Assembly (NCBI RefSeq): GCF_900109205.1
Contig: NZ_FNZB01000002.1
Span: 62,001 to 126,000, forward strand
DNA length: 64,000 nt
DNA from: Sphingomonas sp. OV641
Lineage (GTDB): Bacteria; Pseudomonadota; Alphaproteobacteria; Sphingomonadales; Sphingomonadaceae
Direction: 5' to 3'
Shown piece by piece: positions 53,072 to 62,331 of this stretch (positions are counted from its first letter, which is position 1; each line of letters opens with the position of its first letter). Under the pieces are notes generated by a model that had not been told where the DNA came from, did not search any database, and saw only the letters and a list, made by a program, of their open reading frames with translations. The position numbers were made by a program, and so were the translations under genes.

Positions 53072-54109
53072 ATGACCGACCGCATCACCATCCGCCGCCC
53101 CGACGACTGGCACGTTCACCTGCGCGATGGCGCCATGCTGGAGCTGGTTGCCGGCCATACCGCGCGACAGTTCGCCCGCGCGATCATCATGCCGAACCTG
53201 ACGCCGCCGGTGACCACCGCAGAGGCGGCGCGCGGTTATCGCGAGCGGATCCTCGCCGCTTTGCCTACGGACGCCGGCTTTACGCCGCTGATGACCTGCT
53301 ATCTCACCGATCAGGCCGATGCCGATGCGATTGCCGCCGCTTATGCCGAGGGCGTGTTCACCGCGTGCAAGCTTTACCCCGCGCACGCCACCACCAATTC
53401 CGCGCATGGCGTGACCGACATTTTCGCGCTCGCCCCGGTGCTCGAGCGGATGCAGGCGATCGGCATGCCGCTGCTGATCCATGGCGAGGTGACGGACAAG
53501 GATATCGACATCTTCGACCGCGAGGCGGTGTTCATCGATCGCATCCTGCAACGGCTTGCCCGCGACTTTCCGGCGCTGAAGATCGTGCTGGAACACATCA
53601 CCACCACCGAGGCGGCCCAATATGTCGCGGAAGCGCCGGCCAATGTCGCCGCGACGATCACGCCGCAGCATTTGCTGATCAACCGCAATGCGATCTTCGA
53701 CGGCGGCATCCGCCCGCATGCCTATTGCCTGCCGGTCGCCAAGCGCGAGATGCACCGGCTGGCGGTGCGCAAGGCGGCGGTATCGGGCTCGCCCAAGTTC
53801 TTTTTGGGCACCGACAGCGCCCCCCACGTCGTGGAGGCAAAGGAATCCTCTTGCGGCTGCGCCGGCATCTTCAACGCGCCGTTCGCGCTGGAAAGCTATC
53901 TGCGCGTGTTCGACGAGGAGGGCGCGATCGACCGGTTCGAGGCGTTCACCAGCGAGAATGGCGCGCGTTTCTACGGCCTGCCGCTGAACGAAGGCGTGGT
54001 GACGCTGGAGCGGACGGAGACGCGCGTGCCTGACCGGATCGGTGACGACGCGCTGTCGGTCGTGCCGTTCCATGCCGGCGAGACGATCGGCTGGCGCATG
54101 GTCGACTGA
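53072..54109 (+). CDS. pyrC: Dihydroorotase
   Basis: A 345-residue class II dihydroorotase of pyrimidine synthesis. The metal ligands are seen: HVHLRD (His14, His16), the carboxylated lysine in FTACKLYPAHATTNS, HGEVTD, LEHITT and the aspartate in LGTDSAPH. The start ATG 53072 begins directly with MTDRITIRRPDDWHVHLRDG; the frame is open before but covers the ygfZ promoter region. Confidence 0.96.
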   Translation: MTDRITIRRPDDWHVHLRDGAMLELVAGHTARQFARAIIMPNLTPPVTTAEAARGYRERILAALPTDAGFTPLMTCYLTDQADADAIAAAYAEGVFTACKLYPAHATTNSAHGVTDIFALAPVLERMQAIGMPLLIHGEVTDKDIDIFDREAVFIDRILQRLARDFPALKIVLEHITTTEAAQYVAEAPANVAATITPQHLLINRNAIFDGGIRPHAYCLPVAKREMHRLAVRKAAVSGSPKFFLGTDSAPHVVEAKESSCGCAGIFNAPFALESYLRVFDEEGAIDRFEAFTSENGARFYGLPLNEGVVTLERTETRVPDRIGDDALSVVPFHAGETIGWRMVD

Positions 54110-54137
54110 GCCAGGGAAGCGCCGCCTGAACCGCATC

Positions 54138-54398
54138 GTCATCCCGGACTTGATCCGGGAACCATGGCGCAGCGAACGCTGAGGCTGGAGGTCTTAGAGC
54201 GGGGCTCAGCCAGTTGTCCGCCTCCCCGGCGAAGGCCGGGGCCCGGTTACGGAACAAAGCCGGCAGGCGCACCGGCTCTTACCAACGCTGTCCCGCCTGG
54301 GCCCCGGCCTTTGCCGGAGAGGTGGCTTGAGGAGCCTGGATCAAACCTTAGCGTTAGCGCGCGCGGATGGTTGGATCCCGGATCAAGTCCGGGATGAC
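54138..54398. repeat. Nested palindromic repeats: one element within another
   Basis: The outer element starts gtcatcccggacttgatccg at 54138 and ends with the complement, cggatcaagtccgggatgac, at 54398. Inside it, at about 54221-54350, is an element of the 44357-44516 type (cctccccggcgaaggccggg, then gggccccggcctttgccgga, and ctggatcaaacctta). No coding frame. The whole of 54110-54416 is occupied by this. Confidence 0.85.
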
Positions 54399-54416
54399 GG
54401 CGCCGCCCCTCCTGCC

Positions 54417-54710
54417 TCAGCGCAGGCGATCCACCAGCGCGATCACATATTCATAGGCGGCGCGGTCCTCGGCGGCGAACCGCGCCGTCAGCGCCGCCGC
54501 ATCGCCCTCGACGGTTCGGGAGCGGAACAGCGCGAGCTGGAACGCCTTGCGCTCCGCGGCGCAGGCCTGTTCGGTCTGAAGCGCGATGGTCGCCGGCGTG
54601 CCGCTGCTCGCCATCGCCACCTGCGTGAAATCCTCAAGGCAGGCATACCAGCTGTTGCGCTCCGCCACGGCCGGCGCCGCCGCGGCAAGCAACAAGGAAA
54701 GGCTCAGCAT
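54417..54710 (-). CDS. Small exported protein, unknown
   Basis: A 97-residue protein with a signal peptide (MLSLSLLLAAAAPAVAERNS) followed by all-helical sequence: WYACLEDFTQVAMASS, TIALQTEQACAAERKAFQLA and TARFAAEDRAAYEYVIALVD. Two cysteines may pair. It lies 19 bp after clpS on the same strand. Not recognised. Confidence 0.7.
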   Translation of the reverse strand: MLSLSLLLAAAAPAVAERNSWYACLEDFTQVAMASSGTPATIALQTEQACAAERKAFQLALFRSRTVEGDAAALTARFAAEDRAAYEYVIALVDRLR

Positions 54711-54729
54711 GATGGCCGCGCTGGCGCAA

Positions 54730-55089
54730 TCAGGCCTTTTCGAGCGTGCATTGCAGCGGGTGCTGGTTGGCGCGGGCGAAATCCATCACCTGCCCCACCT
54801 TGGTTTCCGCCACTTCGTAGCTGAACACGCCGCACACCCCGACGCCCTTCTGGTGGACGTGGAGCATCACCCGCGTCGCTTCCTCCGCATTCATGCGAAA
54901 GAAGCGCTGCAGGCACAGCACCACGAATTCCATGGGGGTGTAATCGTCGTTGAGCATCAGCACGCGATAGGGCGTCGGCTCCTTGACCTTGGCACGCGTA
55001 CGCGTCGCCACGCCAACGCCGGTGCCACCGCCGTCCTCTGGACCGCCGTCTTCCCGTCGTTCCGCCATGTCGATCTGAAAGCTGATCAT
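54730..55089 (-). CDS. clpS: ATP-dependent Clp protease adaptor ClpS
   Basis: An adaptor that presents N-degron substrates to ClpAP. The conserved part is [20 protein letters not shown] (binding-site NDD and TPMEFV), then the family's [20 protein letters not shown] and a usual C-terminus. Start at ATG 55089 ([10 protein letters not shown]) or 55068 (MAERREDG). The ~50-residue acidic, Gly-rich N-terminal tail before the ClpS core is longer than in E. coli but usual for alphaproteobacteria. Confidence 0.93.
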   Translation of the reverse strand: MISFQIDMAERREDGGPEDGGGTGVGVATRTRAKVKEPTPYRVLMLNDDYTPMEFVVLCLQRFFRMNAEEATRVMLHVHQKGVGVCGVFSYEVAETKVGQVMDFARANQHPLQCTLEKA

Positions 55090-55178
55090 CGTCACCGCCT
55101 GAAAATATGGCACGTCGCCCAACGAGGGCAAGGGCCCAGCATGGTCGCCGCGCAAGACTATCCCGATTGTTCAGCCAC

Positions 55179-55766
55179 TCAGGCGAAGGCCGGCGCCTGC
55201 CGCAACTGCTGGTAGGCGGCAATCACCTTTTGCAACATGCCCTCGTGGCTGCGATCCCCGCCGTTCCGATCCGGATGATATTGGCGGACCAGTTCGCTGT
55301 ACCGCCGGCGCAGCGCGGTGCGATCCGCGTCGGGTGCGAGGCCAAGCACCTTGAGGCTTGCGCGATCCTGCCCCGACAGTGGCTTGCCGTCGCTCCGCTC
55401 GGGCGCGACCTCGCGCCGAAAACGGGCGCCGATCGCGTCGAGCGGATCGGCGAAATCGGCCCAGCGCGGCCCCTGGTCGCCGGCGCCGGCGCGGGCAAAG
55501 GCGCGGGTCTCGCGTTCCCAACCGGCCATCGGCCGCTGCGCGCGGTTGATCTCCTCCGCCGTCATGCCGTCGAAGTAATTGTAGCTCGAATTGAACGCGC
55601 GCACGTGATCGAGGCAGAACCAGCGATAGGTTCCCGGGCCATCGCCGCCCGGCCCCTCCAGCGGCGGCGCGCGAAACTCCCCGGCCGCCTCGCAACCGGG
55701 TGCCTCGCACGGCCGGTCGCCCTCGATCCTCCCGTGAAAACGCGCGTTCGGCCGATCCTTCGCCAA
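55179..55766 (-). CDS. J-domain protein with N-terminal Cys/His cluster
   Basis: A 195-residue protein with a C-terminal J-domain (VLGLAPDADRTALRRRYSEL, HPD in RQYHPDRNGGD). In front is a compact Cys/His group: Cys20 and Cys25 in RPCEAPGC, Cys51 and His54 in RWFCLDH, which could bind a zinc ion. Start is the TTG at 55766 (MAKDRPNARFHGRIEGD); there is no ATG upstream that keeps a sensible product, and the divergent bolA starts 40 bp away. Similar proteins are annotated as DnaJ-like in sphingomonads. May guide DnaK to a specific client. Confidence 0.85.
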   Translation of the reverse strand: MAKDRPNARFHGRIEGDRPCEAPGCEAAGEFRAPPLEGPGGDGPGTYRWFCLDHVRAFNSSYNYFDGMTAEEINRAQRPMAGWERETRAFARAGAGDQGPRWADFADPLDAIGARFRREVAPERSDGKPLSGQDRASLKVLGLAPDADRTALRRRYSELVRQYHPDRNGGDRSHEGMLQKVIAAYQQLRQAPAFA

Positions 55767-55805
55767 AATCAGAACATCCCCAGCAAAACCGGCTATATAG
55801 GCGCG

Positions 55806-56096
55806 ATGACCACGCCTTCCACCGGCCCTGTAGAGCAAGCCATCACCGCCCGTCTCGCCGCAGCGCTCGACCCGACGCACCTTCAGGTAATCAACGAAAG
55901 CGCGCTTCACCGCGGCCATGCGGGGGACGATGGATCGGGCGAATCGCACTTCCGCGTGGTGGTGGAAAGCGCAGCCTTTGCCGGGCTGAACCGCGTGGCG
56001 CGGCAGCGGCTGGTCAACCAGGCGTTGGCCGAGCTGCTGCGCGATCATGTCCATGCCCTGGCGATGAAGACCCTGGCGCCGGGCGAGCCGCGGTGA
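55806..56096 (+). CDS. bolA: BolA family protein
   Basis: A 96-residue BolA protein, which with monothiol glutaredoxin handles iron-sulfur clusters. Conserved are ESALHRGHAGDDGSGESHFR and VESAAFAGLNRVARQRLVNQ, ending in HALAMKTLAPGE. Start ATG 55806; the stop overlaps the GTG start of the NUDIX gene. Confidence 0.94.
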   Translation: MTTPSTGPVEQAITARLAAALDPTHLQVINESALHRGHAGDDGSGESHFRVVVESAAFAGLNRVARQRLVNQALAELLRDHVHALAMKTLAPGEPR

Positions 56097-56566
56097 GCGG
56101 TGCCGGCGCTCCCGTCCTGCGGGCGCGGGTGGCCCGGCCGGCGGCACGCATCCTGCTGGTCGATCGCGCGGGCCAGATTCTCCTGTTCCGCTTCGCGCCG
56201 GGCGACAATCGGGCGCCCTTCTGGTGCACGCCGGGCGGCGCAGTCGATCCGGGTGAAAGCTATGCCGAGGCGGCGCGGCGCGAACTCTTTGAGGAAACCG
56301 GCATTCGCGCCGATCCGGGTCCTGAAGTGGCGCAGCGACAGGTGGACTTCCTCACCATCGAACGCGTCGAGGTGACGGCCGATGAGCGCTGGTTCCGGGT
56401 CGATGTGGACGCGATGGAAATCGACCCTGCCGGCCACACCGAGCTCGAACGGCGCGTGATGACCAAGTGGCGCTGGTTTCGCCGCGACGAGATCGCCGGC
56501 TGGCCCGAATTGATCTACCCTGACGATCTACTCGCCATGCTGGAGGCCACCGACCATGACGCGTGA
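56093..56566 (+). CDS. NUDIX hydrolase
   Basis: A 157-residue NUDIX pyrophosphohydrolase. The Nudix box is GGAVDPGESYAEAARRELFE followed by ETGI (the GX5EX7REUXEEXGU pattern). Start is GTG 56093, overlapping the bolA stop by four bases (gtga); the open frame before belongs to bolA. Substrate (ADP-ribose, dNTP or CoA-like) unknown. Overlaps the pirin gene by 11 bases. Confidence 0.92.
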   Translation: MSGAGAPVLRARVARPAARILLVDRAGQILLFRFAPGDNRAPFWCTPGGAVDPGESYAEAARRELFEETGIRADPGPEVAQRQVDFLTIERVEVTADERWFRVDVDAMEIDPAGHTELERRVMTKWRWFRRDEIAGWPELIYPDDLLAMLEATDHDA

Positions 56567-57458
56567 GGACCTGATCGAACTGACGCTGCTGCCGGCGACG
56601 CACGATATCGGCGGCTTCAAGGTGCACCGCACCCTGCCGCATCGTGAGCGGACGATGGTGGGGCCGTTCCTGTTCTTCGATCAGATGGGGCCGGCGCAGC
56701 TGCCACCGGGCCAGGGCATCGACGTGCGCCCGCATCCGCACATCAATCTCGCCACCGTCACCTATCTGTTCGAAGGCGCGATGGGGCATCGCGATTCGCT
56801 GGGTACTGACATCACCATCCGGCCCGGCGCGGTGAACCTGATGACGGCGGGGCACGGCATCGTTCATTCGGAGCGGTCGCCGGAGGACGTGCGCCCGGGC
56901 GGGCCGGCGCTGTCGGGCATCCAGACCTGGCTTGCGCTGCCCGACGGACGGGAGGAGATCGACCCGGCGTTCGAGCATGTCGCAGCCGGCGAGCTGCCGG
57001 TGATCAGCGACGGCGGGGTCAGCGCGCGGATCATCATGGGCAGCCTGTGGGGCCGCACCGCGCCGACCACCACCTATGCCGGCACGATCTACGCCGACAT
57101 CATGCTTGCCGCGAACAGCAGCGTGCCGATCGACGCGGAGGCGGACGAGCGTGCGATCTATCTGGTTGAGGGCGACGCCTCGCTGGAGGGCGTGCCGCTG
57201 GAGCCGCAACGCCTGTACGTGCTGCGGCCCGGCATCGCTGCAACGCTGCGCTCGAGCGGCGGCGCGCGCGCCATGCTGGCGGGCGGCGACGCCTTTGCCA
57301 CGCCGCGGCATGTGTGGTGGAATTTCGTCAGTTCGTCGCGCGAGCGCATCCAGGAGGCGAAGCGGGCGTGGATGGCGCGCGAGTTTCCGGTGGTGCCCGG
57401 CGACGAGGTGGAGTGGATCCCGATCCCCGGCCAGCCGAAAACGGTCAGCTACCCCTGA
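56556..57458 (+). CDS. Pirin family protein
   Basis: A 300-residue bicupin. Metal-ligand histidines appear in RPHPHINLATVTYLFEG and GHGIVHSERS, as in YhhW/pirin. Some pirins are quercetin 2,3-dioxygenases, others regulators. Translated with the NUDIX gene (11-base overlap). Confidence 0.92.
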   Translation: MTREDLIELTLLPATHDIGGFKVHRTLPHRERTMVGPFLFFDQMGPAQLPPGQGIDVRPHPHINLATVTYLFEGAMGHRDSLGTDITIRPGAVNLMTAGHGIVHSERSPEDVRPGGPALSGIQTWLALPDGREEIDPAFEHVAAGELPVISDGGVSARIIMGSLWGRTAPTTTYAGTIYADIMLAANSSVPIDAEADERAIYLVEGDASLEGVPLEPQRLYVLRPGIAATLRSSGGARAMLAGGDAFATPRHVWWNFVSSSRERIQEAKRAWMAREFPVVPGDEVEWIPIPGQPKTVSYP

Positions 57459-57494
57459 GGACGGCCGGCGGGCAGGCCGCCCCCTGATCCCACC

Positions 57495-58595
57495 TCAATC
57501 CCGCTCATAGGGGCCGCGTCGCATCACATAATCGCGGGTTTCGTAAGGCGGCGACAGCGCCTCCACCCAGGCGCCGTGCGCATGAGTGAGCGCCACCAGC
57601 TCCATTGGCCGATCGCCGGGCCATGTCTGTACGCGCACCTCATGGCGGTGGAGATCGCGGTTGGGCTCCATCATCACCCAGGCGAGCCGGTGTTCCGGCG
57701 TGGCGCGCGCGCCGGCCGCGTCCATCGCCTCGCGTATACGGGCCTGCGACGCGGGCGGGAGATACTGCCAGACCACGGAATGCATCAGCACGCGGGTGGT
57801 GCCGGCGTCCTGCGGCTCGGCCAGCCGTGCCTCGACCCATTCGGCGGCGTCGCCTTTCGCCAGTGACACGCCATGCTCGCGGATCATGGCGATGCCGCGC
57901 TCGATCCGGTCGAGCCGTTCGGTCGCATCCACCCACACATAAGCGGCCAGCCGCGCCGCCTGAGCGGGATCGGCCACATCGACAGGCGCGATGTCGACGC
58001 CCCGGACGGAGCGGATGGCGATGGGTGCGTCGGGTGGCGGTGGGCCGCGCCATTCCGGCGCGATGAGCACGGGCGAATCGGCCGGCCCGCGCCTCACCCC
58101 GCCAAGGTCGAAGGCGTAGCGGTCGATCAGCAGGTTAAGCCCGGCGCTCGACCCGATCTCCAGCAAATCCAGATCGGGGCCGAACCGCGAAGCGACATGG
58201 AGCAGCCCCGTCATCAACCCGGCCGATCGCCCCGCCTCGTTCGTCTGCGGCGGGCCATTGAGCCATGGCAGCAGCGCCGCGTCATGGGTCCGCACCACGT
58301 CGCGCAAGATCGCAACCGTTTCGCTCCGGTCGATCACTGCGCCGGTGAATATCCGATCCAGCGCTGCGTCGCCTCCGCGCCGATGCAGCGCGTGCAGCCC
58401 GCCGATCAGCCGAAGCACCAGCGCGTCGGCTACCGGCTCCCCGGCCCAGTCAAGCACCCGCCGCCCCGTTTCGCTCCCCCGATCCAGCGCATCGGCCAGC
58501 GCAGCGCTGACCCGCGCGGTGATCGGCGCGGCCATCGCCTCGCAATAGGCCGCCTGGACGTGAAATGATTCGCGGTTCTCTGCTTCGCTGCCCAT
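57495..58595 (-). CDS. DUF2332 domain protein
   Basis: A 366-residue protein from ATG 58595 ([20 protein letters not shown]; a second ATG two codons before is possible). It has [20 protein letters not shown], reminiscent of methyltransferase motif I (E-x-G-x-x-x-G), and [11 protein letters not shown] plus [20 protein letters not shown], the DUF2332 landmarks. Role unknown; a Rossmann SAM-dependent role is possible. Divergent from hisG by 46 bp. Confidence 0.88.
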   Translation of the reverse strand: MGSEAENRESFHVQAAYCEAMAAPITARVSAALADALDRGSETGRRVLDWAGEPVADALVLRLIGGLHALHRRGGDAALDRIFTGAVIDRSETVAILRDVVRTHDAALLPWLNGPPQTNEAGRSAGLMTGLLHVASRFGPDLDLLEIGSSAGLNLLIDRYAFDLGGVRRGPADSPVLIAPEWRGPPPPDAPIAIRSVRGVDIAPVDVADPAQAARLAAYVWVDATERLDRIERGIAMIREHGVSLAKGDAAEWVEARLAEPQDAGTTRVLMHSVVWQYLPPASQARIREAMDAAGARATPEHRLAWVMMEPNRDLHRHEVRVQTWPGDRPMELVALTHAHGAWVEALSPPYETRDYVMRRGPYERD

Positions 58596-58641
58596 GGCCA
58601 TGTGTTGCGCCCGTTCCGGCCGGTGCGTAAAGCCCGCCGCC

Positions 58642-59307
58642 ATGGCCGAACCGCTCGTTATCGCCGTTCCCAAGGGGCGGATCCTCGCCGAGGTGCAGCC
58701 GCTGCTCGCCGCCGCCGGCGTCGTGCCCGAAGCGGCATTCTTCGATGAGGACAGCCGCGCCCTTCGTTTCGCCACCCAGGATCCCGCGATCGCGCTGATC
58801 CGCGTGCGGGCATTCGACGTCGCGACCTTCGTGGCGCATGGCGCGGCGCAGCTTGGCATCGTCGGTTCGGACGTGCTCGGCGAGTTCGCCTATCCGGAGC
58901 TGTACGCGCCGGTGGATCTCAACATCGGCTATTGCCGCCTGTCCGTCGCCGAGCCCAAGGAATTGGCCGAGACGGACGATCCGCGCGGCTGGAGCCATGT
59001 GCGCGTCGCGACCAAATATCCGCATCTCACCGCGCAGCATTTCGCCAGCCGCGGCGTGCAGGCGGAGTGCATCAAGCTGAATGGCGCGATGGAGCTGGCG
59101 CCGATGCTGGGGCTGGCGCCGCGCATCGTGGATCTGGTGTCCTCCGGCCGCACGCTGAAGGAAAACGGCCTGGTCGAGGTGGAGACGATTGTCGAAGTGT
59201 CGTCCCGCCTGATCGTGAACCGCGCCGCGATGAAGATGCGCGCCGGGCTGGTGGTGCCACTGGTGGAGGCATTCCGCCGCGCCGTGAACGAGGCAAAGGC
59301 GGCATGA
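58642..59307 (+). CDS. hisG: ATP phosphoribosyltransferase, short form (HisG)
   Basis: A 221-residue first enzyme of histidine synthesis. It begins [20 protein letters not shown] and has [36 protein letters not shown] and [20 protein letters not shown]. It lacks the C-terminal regulatory domain of long HisG, so it needs HisZ, which is not in this window. Start ATG 58642; earlier starts overlap the divergent DUF2332 promoter. hisD follows with a four-base overlap. Confidence 0.95.
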   Translation: MAEPLVIAVPKGRILAEVQPLLAAAGVVPEAAFFDEDSRALRFATQDPAIALIRVRAFDVATFVAHGAAQLGIVGSDVLGEFAYPELYAPVDLNIGYCRLSVAEPKELAETDDPRGWSHVRVATKYPHLTAQHFASRGVQAECIKLNGAMELAPMLGLAPRIVDLVSSGRTLKENGLVEVETIVEVSSRLIVNRAAMKMRAGLVVPLVEAFRRAVNEAKAA

Positions 59308-60593
59308 TCCGCCTTTCCACCGCCGACGCGTCCTTCACGCAAGACTTCGCCGCGCTGGTCGATGCGCGCCGCGAATCGGATGCGGACGTGACGCGCGACG
59401 TGTCCAACATCCTGCGCAGCGTGCGTGACGAGGGTGATGCAGCGCTAAAGGCCTTTACCCTGAAGCTCGACGGCCATGACCTGGACGAGAGCGGCTGGGC
59501 GATCCCGCTGGCGGATTGCGCGGCGGCGTTCGAGACGCTCGATCCCGGCTTGCGCGAGGCGCTTGAACTCGCCGCGTCGCGCATCCGTGCCTATCATGAA
59601 AAGCAGCGCCCGGCGGACACGGCGTTCACCGATGACGCCGGCGTTCGGCTCGGCGCGCGGTGGCGGGCGGTTGATGCAGCCGGCATCTATGTGCCCGGCG
59701 GGCGCGCGGCTTATCCGTCCACGCTGCTGATGAACGCCATCCCGGCCAAGGTGGCGGGCGTGGAGCGGCTGGTGGTAGTGACGCCGACGCCCAAGGGGGA
59801 CATCAACCCGCTCGTCCTTGCCGCCGCGCATCTGGCGGGGGCTGATGAAGTGTGGCGGGTCGGCGGGGCGCAGGCGATCGGCGCGCTCGCCTGGGGCACC
59901 GAGCGGATCGCGCGGGTCGATGTGATCACCGGGCCGGGCAATGCCTGGGTCGCGGAGGCGAAGCGGCAGGTTTATGGCGTGGTCGGCATCGACATGGTGG
60001 CCGGCCCGAGCGAGATCGTGGTGGTTGCCGATGGCGCCAATGATGCGGACTGGATTGCCGCCGACCTGCTGAGCCAGGCCGAGCATGACGTGACCACCCA
60101 GTCGATCCTGTTCACCGATTCGCCCGACTTCGCCGATGCCGTGGCGGAGGCGGTGGAGCGGCAGCTCCTTGATCTGCCCACGGGCGAAACCGCGCGGATC
60201 GCCTGGGAGCGGAGCGGCGCGATCGTGATCGTGCGCGACCTGGCGGAGGCCATGCCGCTGGTCGATGCGCTGGCGCCCGAGCATGTCGAGATCGCCGTCG
60301 ACGATCCGCAGCCGTTGTTCGACATGCTTCGCCATGCCGGATCGGCCTTCCTTGGCCGGCATACGCCCGAAGCGATCGGAGATTACGTCGCCGGCCCGAA
60401 TCACGTGCTGCCCACCGGGCGGCGGGCGCGATTCGCCAGCGGGCTCGGCGTGACGGATTTCATGAAGCGCACCAGCTTTCTTCAGCTGGACGCCGATTCG
60501 CTGGCGAAGCTCGGGCCGGCAACGGTGGCGCTGGCCGAGGCGGAGGGCCTGCCCGCCCATGCGCAATCGGTGGCGTTGCGGCTGCGGCGGTAA
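59304..60593 (+). CDS. hisD: Histidinol dehydrogenase
   Basis: A 429-residue zinc enzyme that performs the last two oxidations in histidine synthesis. Signatures include [56 protein letters not shown] and the zinc ligands in [16 protein letters not shown] and LAPEHVEI. Starts inside hisG's last codon (ATGA). Confidence 0.97.
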   Translation: MIRLSTADASFTQDFAALVDARRESDADVTRDVSNILRSVRDEGDAALKAFTLKLDGHDLDESGWAIPLADCAAAFETLDPGLREALELAASRIRAYHEKQRPADTAFTDDAGVRLGARWRAVDAAGIYVPGGRAAYPSTLLMNAIPAKVAGVERLVVVTPTPKGDINPLVLAAAHLAGADEVWRVGGAQAIGALAWGTERIARVDVITGPGNAWVAEAKRQVYGVVGIDMVAGPSEIVVVADGANDADWIAADLLSQAEHDVTTQSILFTDSPDFADAVAEAVERQLLDLPTGETARIAWERSGAIVIVRDLAEAMPLVDALAPEHVEIAVDDPQPLFDMLRHAGSAFLGRHTPEAIGDYVAGPNHVLPTGRRARFASGLGVTDFMKRTSFLQLDADSLAKLGPATVALAEAEGLPAHAQSVALRLRR

Positions 60594-60612
60594 AGCCCTC
60601 CAGGGAATTCTC

Positions 60613-60690
60613 GTTCGTGCTGAGCTTGTCGAAGCACGTGCCACGGGCGATGTCCTGTGCGGCACGCCCTTCGGCCAGCACAAGGCGAAC
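60613..60690. repeat. Palindromic repeat (gttcgtgctgagcttgtcga type)
   Basis: Begins gttcgtgctgagcttgtcga and ends ttcggccagcacaaggcgaa then c, with inverted ends; a part-copy of this kind of sequence is at 52138-52171. It lies between hisD and nusB. Confidence 0.7.
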
Positions 60691-60767
60691 GGTGAGGCGG
60701 AGGAAGCCGCTTGGGGTAAACGCGGGGGACTGGCCGATCCGGTCGCACGCGCGTAAGGGCGGCCGCC

Positions 60768-61223
60768 ATGTCCCGTACCGCTGCCCGTACCAAGGCCCGC
60801 GCCGCCGCGCGCCTCGCCGCCACCCAGGCGCTTTATCAGCATGAGATGGAGGGCACCGCCATGCCCGCGCTCCTCCACGAATTCCACCACCACCGCATCG
60901 GCGCGACCATCGAGGGCGCGGAATATGCCGAGGCGGATGTGGCCTTCTTCGACGATATCGTGACCGGCGCGCATGCCCGCATGGGCGAGATCGATGCGCT
61001 GATCGAGCGCAAGCTGGCCAGCGGCTGGACGCTGGAGCGACTCGACAAGCCGATGAAGGCGATCCTGCGTGCCGGCACCTATGAACTGCTGTCGCGCGTG
61101 GACGTGCCCAAGGGCGCGGTGATCAGCGAATATGTCGATGTCGCCCATGCCTTTTACGAGCGGCGCGAGGCCGGTTTCGTGAATGGCCTGCTCGACGGGA
61201 TCGCGCGCGAGGTGCGCCCCTGA
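60768..61223 (+). CDS. nusB: Transcription antitermination factor NusB
   Basis: A 151-residue all-helical protein that binds boxA of ribosomal RNA transcripts with NusE. It opens RAAARLAATQALYQHEMEGT and has LDKPMKAILRAGTYELLSRV and the family end VPKGAVISEYVDVAHAFYER with GFVNGLLD. DUF4169 gene follows one base after its stop. Confidence 0.96.
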   Translation: MSRTAARTKARAAARLAATQALYQHEMEGTAMPALLHEFHHHRIGATIEGAEYAEADVAFFDDIVTGAHARMGEIDALIERKLASGWTLERLDKPMKAILRAGTYELLSRVDVPKGAVISEYVDVAHAFYERREAGFVNGLLDGIAREVRP

Positions 61224-61224
61224 C

Positions 61225-61401
61225 ATGGGGGAAGTGATCAACCTCCGCCGGGCGCGCAAGGCCAAGGCGCGGGTTGATGCCCAAGGCCGGGCCGCCGCGA
61301 ATCGCCTGGCGTTCGGCCGGACCAAGGCGGAGCGCGCGGCCGACGCGGCGGAGGTCGACAAGCGCGAGCGCGCGCTGGACGGTGCCAAGCGCGAGGAGTG
61401 A
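61225..61401 (+). CDS. DUF4169 family small protein
   Basis: A 58-residue, strongly charged protein starting MGEVINLRRARKAKARVDAQ and with GRTKAERAADAAEVDKRERA, the exact pattern of DUF4169 (NLRRARKxxAR...A..NR..FGRTKAE). It is translated together with nusB (one-base gap). Function unknown; the N-terminus might be unstructured and nucleic-acid binding. Confidence 0.85.
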   Translation: MGEVINLRRARKAKARVDAQGRAAANRLAFGRTKAERAADAAEVDKRERALDGAKREE

Positions 61402-61437
61402 GATCGCCTGTTCCGTGAGAGAACGAGCGGCCTTGCC

Positions 61438-61881
61438 TCATCCCCTGGGTGCCGTCTCCACCGGCACGATCGTCATCGCGTCCGTGTCACCCGCATCCAC
61501 CGCGATCGCCAGCGCCCAGCCAGCAAGGACGAGCGTTACGACCCATGTCGCCATGGCGCCGCCGGCGCGCAGCGCATTGGGTGCCGAGCGGCCCATGCCG
61601 AGCGGATGGGCGATTCGCGCCAGCACGAATACCGCGCCGATGATCCACAACATCCCCTGTGACCCACGCGCCAGCTCGACCAGCGCCATCAGGATCAAGA
61701 CGATGGGGGCATATTCGACGAAATTGGCATGGGCGCGCATGCCCGCGAGCAGGGCAGGATCGCCGCCATCGCCCACCATCACCTTGCCGCTCATCCGACC
61801 GCGCACGAGTCGCACGGCAAGCCAGATGTTGATCACCGCGCAGGCCGCAGCGATGACGAGCGTGACCGGCAGCAGCACCAT
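61438..61881 (-). CDS. MAPEG family membrane protein
   Basis: A 147-residue, four-helix membrane protein of the MAPEG (glutathione-S-transferase-related) type. Key parts are RMSGKVMVGDGGDPALLAGM, RAHANFVEYAPIVLILMAL and FVLARIAHPLGM. May act with glutathione in stress protection. Convergent with DUF4169, divergent from rpmF. Confidence 0.9.
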   Translation of the reverse strand: MVLLPVTLVIAAACAVINIWLAVRLVRGRMSGKVMVGDGGDPALLAGMRAHANFVEYAPIVLILMALVELARGSQGMLWIIGAVFVLARIAHPLGMGRSAPNALRAGGAMATWVVTLVLAGWALAIAVDAGDTDAMTIVPVETAPRG

Positions 61882-62073
61882 ATCCTCTCCCCTTTTTGTC
61901 GGAACAAAGCCTGCCAGCCCACCGCACCGCTTGCAACGGCCGCACGATCCGCTATAGGGCCGAGCCTTCGCGATGCGCCCGGCTGCTCGGCGCGGCCGGT
62001 GATGTACCGGCCTGCGCTGATCGTCGTCGGGCTAATCGTATTTGTTTAGAACAATATTGATCAAGGTGCCGCG

Positions 62074-62253
62074 ATGGCCGTCCCCAAGCGAAAGACTTCC
62101 CCCTCCCGCCGTGGCATGCGCCGCGCTCATGACGCACTGTCGGTGGAGGCGTTCCAGGAGTGCCCGAACTGCGGTGAGCTGCGCCGTCCGCACAACCTGT
62201 GCACCGCCTGCGGCCACTATAATGGCCGTGAGGTCATCTCGGTCGAGGGCTGA
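62074..62253 (+). CDS. rpmF: Ribosomal protein L32
   Basis: A 59-residue ribosomal protein: [20 protein letters not shown] is its classic start, and the zinc-binding cysteines are 30, 33, 43 and 46 ([16 protein letters not shown]). The upstream region contains the small palindrome ttgtttagaacaa at 62042-62054, perhaps part of the promoter. The gene starts the rpmF-plsX-fabH order common in bacteria. Confidence 0.97.
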   Translation: MAVPKRKTSPSRRGMRRAHDALSVEAFQECPNCGELRRPHNLCTACGHYNGREVISVEG

Positions 62254-62331
62254 CGCCGTCGGCGGCGGGGCGCACCGGCGCATCCGCTGCTGATCCAGTT
62301 GCGCTGACAAGAGTACGGAGATCGTCCCGCC

